A stretch of 31,071 bases of DNA from Bacteroidales bacterium UBA1205 (lineage in GTDB: Bacteria; Bacteroidota; Bacteroidia; Bacteroidales; WCHB1-69), in the NCBI GenBank assembly GCA_002309615.1, contig DBXT01000020.1, forward strand, positions 11,081-42,151. Reading direction: 5' to 3'. Position numbers and translations under genes: made by a program. Positions 25,479 through 31,071 of the stretch are shown piece after piece. Below the pieces are notes generated by a model. The model did no database searches. It was not told the DNA's origin and worked only from the letters and a program-made list of their open reading frames with translations. The stretch's first letter is position 1. Every line of letters starts with the position of its first letter.

Positions 25479-26834
25479 TTATTGTTCTACTATATGTTTA
25501 ATATCTTCAAAATTTACAAGTGTCTGTTGACGGGTAAGCATGTTTTTAAGCATGTATTTTCCGGCTTTTATTTCTTCTTCTCCCGCCATGATAATGTATG
25601 GAATATGCTTATTGTCGGCATATTTTATTTGTTTGCCTATTTTGGCGTTTTCAGGATATATTTCCACTTTGATATTCATGGCTCTTAACTTTATGGCAGC
25701 TTGAAGTGCGTAGCGTTCTTCTTTATTGCCGAAATTGATAAACAATATTTGTGTACCGCCATCCGCTAATTGGGCATCGGCATGCAGTTCACTCCAGATG
25801 TCGAAAATGCGTTCTATGCCGAAACTGATACCCACTCCCGACATATTATCCATGCCGAATATGCCCGTAAGGTTATCGTATCTGCCGCCACCGGTAATGC
25901 TACCCATAGGCAATTGTGTGGATTTTACTTCAAAAATGGTTCCGGTATAATAATTCAAACCTCGAGCCAAGGTGAGGTCTAAATGTATTTGATTTTGAAT
26001 GTGAATATCATCAAAATAAGATAATATCTCTTTACATTCCTCAATACCTTTCAGGCCAGTTTCGCTATGGACAAGTATTCGGGAGAGCTTGTCTAATTTT
26101 TCGACATTGCTACCCGATAGATTGATAATGGGTTGTAATTTTTGTATGGCTTCATCGCTGATATTTCTGCTTTTAAGTTCTTCATTTACTTTTTCCAAGC
26201 CTATCTTGTCCATTTTGTCTATGGCGACAGTAATATCAACTATTTTATCTTCATATCCTATGTATTGGGCTATGCCGCTAAGAATTTTTCTATTGTTGAT
26301 GAGTATATTCACACTCATATCCAATTTTTGAAAAACATTGTCTATTAATAGTATCAGTTCTACTTCATTGAGCAAAGAATCACTTCCTATAATATCGGCA
26401 TCACATTGATAAAACTCTCTATATCTGCCTTTTTGCGGTCTGTCGGCACGCCATACCGGTTGCACTTGATAGCGTTTGAAAGGGAATGAGATTTCGTTGT
26501 GATGTTGAACCACAAAGCGGGCAAAGGGAACGGTGAGGTCGTAACGCAAACCTTTCTCACAAATGGCGGCAGCTATTTTATTAGGAGATGCCGTTAAATC
26601 TAAATTTTGCGTAAAATCACCGGAATTGAGCACTTTGAACAATAAACGGTCACCTTCTTCTCCGTATTTACCCATGAGCGTGCTTAAATTTTCCATGGAG
26701 GGAGTTTCTATGGGCATAAATCCGAACTGCTCAAATGTGGATTTGATAATATGAAAAATATAATTTCTTTTTATCATTTCATGTGGCATAAAATCACGTG
26801 TGCCACGAGGTATTCCCACTGTTTGTTTTGCCAT
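25479..26834 (-). CDS. hisS: Histidyl-tRNA synthetase
   Basis: Class II aminoacyl-tRNA synthetase that charges tRNA-His. It has 451 residues. GIPRGTRDFMP is at 7-17, the class II motif 2 region is at 120-145 (FKRYQVQPVWRADRP then GRYREFYQCD), the histidine-binding loop is LARGLNYYTG at 289-298, GGGRYDNL is at 315-322, and motif 3 is GVGISFGIERI at 333-343. RYDLTVPFARF (97-107) binds ATP/histidine. The C-terminal anticodon-binding domain spans about 360-451. A -7 element sits 14 bases before the ATG, giving a very short leader, with hutH 11 bases downstream. It is intact and typical. Confidence 0.97.
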   Translation of the reverse strand: MAKQTVGIPRGTRDFMPHEMIKRNYIFHIIKSTFEQFGFMPIETPSMENLSTLMGKYGEEGDRLLFKVLNSGDFTQNLDLTASPNKIAAAICEKGLRYDLTVPFARFVVQHHNEISFPFKRYQVQPVWRADRPQKGRYREFYQCDADIIGSDSLLNEVELILLIDNVFQKLDMSVNILINNRKILSGIAQYIGYEDKIVDITVAIDKMDKIGLEKVNEELKSRNISDEAIQKLQPIINLSGSNVEKLDKLSRILVHSETGLKGIEECKEILSYFDDIHIQNQIHLDLTLARGLNYYTGTIFEVKSTQLPMGSITGGGRYDNLTGIFGMDNMSGVGISFGIERIFDIWSELHADAQLADGGTQILFINFGNKEERYALQAAIKLRAMNIKVEIYPENAKIGKQIKYADNKHIPYIIMAGEEEIKAGKYMLKNMLTRQQTLVNFEDIKHIVEQ

Positions 26835-26848
26835 TTTGCTTTTTTTTG

Positions 26849-26856
26849 CAAAGGTA
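26849..26856 (-). promoter_or_regulatory. -7 promoter element of hisS-hutH
   Basis: TACCTTTG followed by C on the minus strand, 14 bases before the hisS ATG. No clear -33 element. It lies 67 bases past the hydC terminator, so hisS-hutH is a separate transcript. Confidence 0.55.
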
Positions 26857-26923
26857 ACATTTTCCGTTTAAATATGCGGACTATTATAACTATTTTTGAT
26901 GCATCAGCAGGGAAGTGTGCGGC

Positions 26924-26955
26924 AAAAAAAAAAGGCTACCACAACGGTAGCCTTT
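26924..26955 (-). terminator. Rho-independent terminator of the hydrogenase operon
   Basis: A 10-bp perfect stem AAAGGCTACC/GGTAGCCTTT (26931-26940 with 26946-26955) with a 5-base loop. On the minus strand it runs into ten T (A run 26924-26933), 20 bases past the hydC stop. Confidence 0.92.
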
Positions 26956-26975
26956 GTGAGTAATGGTTTATCATA

Positions 26976-27473
26976 TTATAAACCTTCTTTGTCTTTGTAT
27001 TCTTTTACTATGTTTTTAACATCAGCAGGAGACAAACGGCCGTATACTTTGTCGCCGACCATGGCAACAGGAGCCAAACCGCATGCACCTACGCAACGAA
27101 GACAAGTAAGAGAGAATAAACCATCGGGAGTAGTTTGACCCACTTCCAAGTTTAATTCTTTTTTGAATGCATCCAATATCTTTTCTGCACCACGTACATA
27201 ACAAGCTGTTCCCAAACATACGGAAATAGGATATTTTCCTTTCGGGGTCATGGTGAAGAATGCATAGAAAGAAACTACACCGTAAACCTTGGCTGTAGGG
27301 ATATGCAGACGTTCGGCAATCAATTCTTGAGCCTCTGCAGGCAGATAGCCTAAGAAATCTTGCGTTGCATGCAAAACATTAATCAATTCGCCGGGATTGT
27401 TATTGAAGCGATCGCATATTTCAATAATTTTCTCCCGAACATCTTTCTTCATTTTTATGATTATCTTATCCAT
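26976..27473 (-). CDS. hydC: NADH-linked [FeFe] hydrogenase subunit C (NuoE-like [2Fe-2S] protein)
   Basis: A 165-residue thioredoxin-like [2Fe-2S] subunit homologous to NuoE (complex I 24-kDa subunit). The helical N-terminal part is at about 10-60 (NNNPGELINVLHATQDFLGYLP), then KVYGVVSFYAFF at 62-73. The cluster ligands are C86 and C91 (VCLGTAC) and C127 and C131 (CVGAC). In trimeric hydrogenases it pairs with the NuoF-like subunit in NADH oxidation. The ATG at 27473 is 26 bases after the hydA stop; an internal ATG at 27452 is an equally possible start, because conserved sequence begins only after it. It is last in the operon, before a strong terminator. Confidence 0.92.
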   Translation of the reverse strand: MDKIIIKMKKDVREKIIEICDRFNNNPGELINVLHATQDFLGYLPAEAQELIAERLHIPTAKVYGVVSFYAFFTMTPKGKYPISVCLGTACYVRGAEKILDAFKKELNLEVGQTTPDGLFSLTCLRCVGACGLAPVAMVGDKVYGRLSPADVKNIVKEYKDKEGL

Positions 27474-27499
27474 TTTTTTGTTTTTTTCTTGATTACTAA

Positions 27500-29290
27500 T
27501 TACTTTTTGTCTACATCCACTTCCACTGTAGTCTGTCTATCAAAGTAATGTGTGTGGAGTAATTCATGTGATTTGTGACCACAAGGTTCTCCCAAATATT
27601 CTTTGTAGATAGCTTGAATGGATGGATTCTCGTGAGATTTACGGATAGGCATCTCTCTATCGGCACGGTAGATAGCTTCCCAACGAGCCTTGATAATATC
27701 GCTATTACCATGGTGTAACGGTTGACCGGCACCATCTATACAGCCACCAGGGCATGCCATAATTTCAATAGCATGGAATTGGCATTTACCGGCTTTGATG
27801 TCTTCCAATAATTTACGAGCATTTTTCAAACCATGAGCTATACCGATGTTCAATTTCAAACCGTCAACATCGATGGTTGCAGAACGAACACCTTCCAAAC
27901 CGCGGAGTTCTTCAAAATCAATTTTCGGAAGCGGTTTCTTAGTAATCACTTCGTATGCAGTACGAACGGCAGCTTCAATTACACCACCGGTAGTACCGAA
28001 GATAACGGCAGCACCTGTGGATTCTCCAAGAGGACTGTCAAATGGTTCTTCCGGAAGAGCGGTGAAATCAATGTTAGCCAATTTAATCAAACGTGCCAAC
28101 TCTCTGGTGGAGATAGAGTAATCTACATCAGGATTGCCGTTTACTTTGAATTCATCACGGCTGCATTCATATTTCTTAGCCAAACACGGCATTACTGATA
28201 CGCTGATCATATCTTCACGTTTGCAGTTGATTTTTTCTGCAAAATATGATTTAGCTATAGCACCGAACATTTGTTGAGGTGATTTGGCTGTTGATGGAAG
28301 ATCTCGCATATCAGGGAACTGATGTTCAAAGAAATTAACCCATGCAGGGCAGCATGATGTAAGTATAGGAAGAGGAACACTCTTGTCGCCGCCTAAATAT
28401 TTGGTCAAACGACCTATCAATTCAGTACCTTCTTCCATAATGGTCAAGTCCGCACTCCAATCAGTATCGAATACATAGTCAAAACCGAGAGCCTTCAAAG
28501 CGGCAGTCAGCTTGCCTGTAACGATAGTGCCGGGTTCCATACCGAATTCTTCACCAAGAGCCACACGTACAGCGGGAGCTACTTGAACAACGGTTTTCTT
28601 AGTAGGATCGGCAATAGCACGGATGATTTTTGACGTATGGTCAACTTCTGTTAATGCACCTACAGGACATACTGCCACACATTGACCGCAGAAAGTACAA
28701 GGTGAATGATCCAAATGTTGGTTGAAAGCGGTGGAAACCACTGCAGGGAAACCACGTTCTATAGCGGATAATGCACCTACTGTTTGCATTTCGTTACACA
28801 TAGTTTCGCAACGACGGCACATGATACATTTATTCATATCACGAATAATGGAAGGAGATACTTCCACTTGGTAACTTGACATTTCGTGATTGCTACCGAT
28901 ATAAGGATTTTCACGAATACCAAAACGTATGGCAAGGTCTTGTAATTCGCATCTTCCACTCTTGGCACATTGTAAACAATCTGCAGGGTGGTCGCTGAGT
29001 ATTAACTCCAATACGGTTTTGCGAGCGTTGATAACGCGGATAGAATTGGTTCTTACCACCATACCATCCATACATTCGGTAACGCAAGCGGGTGCAAGAT
29101 TTCTGCGTTTTTCAACTTCAACCACACAAATACGGCATCCGCCGGGTTTGTTGTGAACACCCAAACCTTCCAACTCAAAATGACAAAGGGTAGGTATGTC
29201 TATACCCATTTTTTGAGCTGCTTTCAAAATAGTTGTACCTTTCGGCACCTCAATTTCTCTATTATCTATTATTAATTTTACTGTATCCAT
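27500..29290 (-). CDS. hydA: [FeFe] hydrogenase catalytic subunit (HydA/HndD type)
   Basis: Catalyses reversible H2 formation at the H-cluster. It has 596 residues with a full chain of iron-sulfur domains: N-terminal plant-type [2Fe-2S] with C36, C52, C55 and C69; a His-ligated [4Fe-4S] with H101, C105, C108 and C114; two ferredoxin [4Fe-4S] clusters with C155/C158/C161/C165 and C198/C201/C204/C208; and the H-cluster domain. The three H-cluster motifs are L1 TSCCPAW (proton-relay C313, ligand C314), L2 MPCLAKKYE (C369) and L3 MACPGGCIDGAGQP (C513, C517), the last with Ala where many enzymes have the middle Gly. A C-terminal tail of about 55 residues follows. No maturases (HydE, HydF, HydG) are in the window, so they must be elsewhere. 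The gap from hydB is 14 bases. Cytoplasmic. Confidence 0.97.
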   Translation of the reverse strand: MDTVKLIIDNREIEVPKGTTILKAAQKMGIDIPTLCHFELEGLGVHNKPGGCRICVVEVEKRRNLAPACVTECMDGMVVRTNSIRVINARKTVLELILSDHPADCLQCAKSGRCELQDLAIRFGIRENPYIGSNHEMSSYQVEVSPSIIRDMNKCIMCRRCETMCNEMQTVGALSAIERGFPAVVSTAFNQHLDHSPCTFCGQCVAVCPVGALTEVDHTSKIIRAIADPTKKTVVQVAPAVRVALGEEFGMEPGTIVTGKLTAALKALGFDYVFDTDWSADLTIMEEGTELIGRLTKYLGGDKSVPLPILTSCCPAWVNFFEHQFPDMRDLPSTAKSPQQMFGAIAKSYFAEKINCKREDMISVSVMPCLAKKYECSRDEFKVNGNPDVDYSISTRELARLIKLANIDFTALPEEPFDSPLGESTGAAVIFGTTGGVIEAAVRTAYEVITKKPLPKIDFEELRGLEGVRSATIDVDGLKLNIGIAHGLKNARKLLEDIKAGKCQFHAIEIMACPGGCIDGAGQPLHHGNSDIIKARWEAIYRADREMPIRKSHENPSIQAIYKEYLGEPCGHKSHELLHTHYFDRQTTVEVDVDKK

Positions 29291-29304
29291 TGATTATGAA
29301 CTTT

Positions 29305-31071
29305 TTATATTATACTAATTGCGTTAAACTTACATTTTTCGTAGCAAGTGCCGCATTTGATACATGCCTTTTGGTCTATTTCGTGCGGGTTCTTCACTGT
29401 ACCGGAAATTGCATTAACAGGACAATTTCTTGCACAAGCTGTACAACCTTTACACTTTTGAGGATCTATGACATATTGTTTCAAAGCTTTGCACTGACCT
29501 GCAGGACATTTCTTATCAACAACGTGGGCTACATATTCATCCCAGAAATTGTCTATAGTGGACAATACCGGGTTGGGGGATGTTTGACCCAAACCGCAGA
29601 GTGCGGTGTCTTTGATAACGTGAGCAAGGTTGCGAAGTTCGTCCAAATCTTCCATGGTGCCGTTACCTTTGGTAATTTTGTCAAGAATTTCACACAATCT
29701 CTTGTTACCAATACGGCAAGGAGAACATTTACCGCAAGATTCTTCTACTGTAAAGTCCAAATAGAATTTAGCTACAGAAACCATACAAGAGGTTTCGTCC
29801 ATAACTATCATACCGCCTGAACCCATCATAGAACCTGCTGCTACAAGATTTTCATAATCAATAGGGGTGTCAAGGAATTTCTCGGTTAAGCAACCGCCGG
29901 AAGGACCACCGGTTTGAACAGCTTTGAATTTTCGGCCGCCTTTAATACCACCACCGATTTCATATATAATTTCACGTAAAGTAATACCCATAGGTACTTC
30001 TATCAAACCTACGTTGTTGATTTGACCTGCCAAAGCAAATACTTTGGTTCCTTTGGATTTTTCCGTACCTATAGAAGAGAACCATTCCCAACCTTTGTTG
30101 ATAATAACAGGAATGTTGGCGAATGTTTCAACATTGTTTACGTTAGAGGGTTTCTTTAAATAACCTTCCACTGCAGGGAATGGAGGTTTAAAAGTAGGTT
30201 CACCACGCAAACCTTCCATAGAGTGTATCAATGCTGTTTCTTCACCGCAAACGAATGCGCCGGCACCATATCTGAGCTCTATGTCAAAGTCAAAACCTGA
30301 ACCTAAAATATCTTTACCGAGCAAACCTATTTCGCGAGCTTGACCGATAGCTATTTGCAAACGATGTATTGCCAACGGATATTCAGCACGAATATAGATC
30401 AAACCTTTGGTGGCTCCTATACAGAAACCGCCTATGGCCATAGCTTCTATAACGGTGTGTGGGTCACCTTCCAAAATAGAACGATCCATGAATGCACCGG
30501 GGTCACCTTCGTCGGCATTGCAAATCATGTATTTTTGATCTGCCTTGTTTTGACGGCATAATCCCCATTTAACACCGGTAGGGAAGCCTGCACCGCCACG
30601 ACCGCGAAGACCGGATTTTTTAATGTCTTCAATAGTGGCATCAGGATCATTTCTTTCCAATACACTTGCCAAGGCTTTGTATCCGTCACGTGCTATGTAC
30701 TCATCAATGTTTTCAGGATTGATGAAACCACAATTACGCAATGCTATACGCATTTGTTTTTTGTAGAAGCCCATGTGCTTGGAATCCTCTTTGTGTTGTT
30801 GTGTTTTAGGATCTAAATACAACAAACTTTCAACTTTTCTACCTTTAATAATGTGCTCGTTAATAATCAACTCCACATCTTCGGGTTTTACCTGTACATA
30901 GAATGTGTTGTCAGGCAAAATCTTTACGATGGGGCCTTTCTCGCAAAAACCAAAACAACCAGTACCTATTACTTGTACGTCATTGGAAAGGTTCTTTTCT
31001 GCTAAAATCTTTTCAAAATTTGTTTTGATTGTAGCACTTTGAGATGCATGACATCCTGTACCGCCACAAAT
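29305..31071 (-). CDS. hydB: NADH-linked [FeFe] hydrogenase subunit B (NuoF-like), 5'-truncated by the window edge
   Basis: FMN- and NADH-binding subunit of the trimeric hydrogenase. The frame stays open from an internal TTG at 30918 to the window end. Translating that part gives a thioredoxin-like [2Fe-2S] domain, CGGTGCHAS then GCFGFCEKG, so the gene begins outside. The NuoF core follows: GLRGRGGAGFPTG (NADH/FMN loop), CNADEGDPGAFMDR, GAGAFVCGEETALIHSMEG, and the [4Fe-4S] ligands in ESCGKCSPCRIG. The C-terminus adds two ferredoxin clusters, CKGCTACARNCP and CIKCGTCYEKC. This order matches HydB of Thermotoga-type HydABC, some of which bifurcate electrons between NAD and ferredoxin. Whether this enzyme bifurcates cannot be decided here. 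Fewer than about 20 residues should be missing, judging from the family. Confidence 0.95.
   Translation of the reverse strand: MCGGTGCHASQSATIKTNFEKILAEKNLSNDVQVIGTGCFGFCEKGPIVKILPDNTFYVQVKPEDVELIINEHIIKGRKVESLLYLDPKTQQHKEDSKHMGFYKKQMRIALRNCGFINPENIDEYIARDGYKALASVLERNDPDATIEDIKKSGLRGRGGAGFPTGVKWGLCRQNKADQKYMICNADEGDPGAFMDRSILEGDPHTVIEAMAIGGFCIGATKGLIYIRAEYPLAIHRLQIAIGQAREIGLLGKDILGSGFDFDIELRYGAGAFVCGEETALIHSMEGLRGEPTFKPPFPAVEGYLKKPSNVNNVETFANIPVIINKGWEWFSSIGTEKSKGTKVFALAGQINNVGLIEVPMGITLREIIYEIGGGIKGGRKFKAVQTGGPSGGCLTEKFLDTPIDYENLVAAGSMMGSGGMIVMDETSCMVSVAKFYLDFTVEESCGKCSPCRIGNKRLCEILDKITKGNGTMEDLDELRNLAHVIKDTALCGLGQTSPNPVLSTIDNFWDEYVAHVVDKKCPAGQCKALKQYVIDPQKCKGCTACARNCPVNAISGTVKNPHEIDQKACIKCGTCYEKCKFNAISII

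Noticed and set aside
29305..30918. TTG at 30918 as the start of hydB
   Set aside because: In-frame upstream sequence encodes the expected [2Fe-2S] domain (CGGTGCHAS, GCFGFCEKG), so the gene runs off the window.
1..31071. Mobile element, defence island, CRISPR or recent transfer
   Set aside because: No transposase, integrase, phage, restriction, Cas or toxin-antitoxin proteins, no direct-repeat arrays, and composition and codon use look even throughout.

Overview
The window looks like a chromosomal segment of an anaerobic member of the Bacteroidota, most likely Bacteroidales. The evidence is threefold. First, there is a type IX secretion (T9SS) component (PorW/SprE) beside a gingipain-type peptidase carrying a C-terminal sorting domain. 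Second, Rho has the large disordered insertion seen in this phylum. Third, seven gene starts carry the Bacteroidota -7 promoter element TAnnTTTG. Lysine 2,3-aminomutase, histidine ammonia-lyase and a trimeric NADH-linked [FeFe] hydrogenase point to a fermenter that can use amino acids and make or consume H2. Base composition is AT-rich and even. I saw no insertion sequences, phage genes, CRISPR arrays, tRNA or rRNA genes, and no gap without a gene exceeds about 200 bases.

Layout. (1) 1-1322: the 3' part of kamA on the plus strand, closed by convergent terminators. (2) 1323-3944: valS on the minus strand, with a good promoter and three helically phased repeats in its leader. (3) 4096-13554: seven tightly packed minus-strand genes, read from high to low coordinates: FKBP-type prolyl isomerase, a sugar-kinase-like/RapZ-C fusion, a small lipocalin-like lipoprotein, a ClC chloride transporter with CBS domains, a compact C25 (gingipain-type) peptidase with a T9SS sorting domain, porW/sprE, and a PatB/MalY C-S lyase. 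(4) 13689-15431: rho on the minus strand, with its own terminator. (5) 15633-17931: galE, a metallo-beta-lactamase-fold hydrolase and folE on the plus strand, joined by one-base TAATG overlaps. (6) 17988-21045: minus-strand cell-envelope genes (SPOR protein, OmpA/TPR lipoprotein), then a nitroreductase beyond a strong hairpin. (7) 21196-23381: prmC and a phosphomannomutase/phosphoglucomutase on the plus strand with an ATGA overlap. (8) 23407-26834: hisS and hutH as a two-gene minus-strand unit, then a small membrane-associated hypothetical gene behind the hutH terminator. (9) 26976-31071: hydB-hydA-hydC on the minus strand. hydB runs off the right edge.

Most of the window is housekeeping. The parts most worth attention are the kinase/RapZ-C fusion (possible amino-sugar kinase with a built-in sugar sensor), the C25 peptidase-PorW-ClC cluster, the Asn-repeat disordered region of Rho, the hisS-hutH pairing, and the phased repeats in the valS leader. 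I did not find a clearly new multi-gene defence or mobile system.
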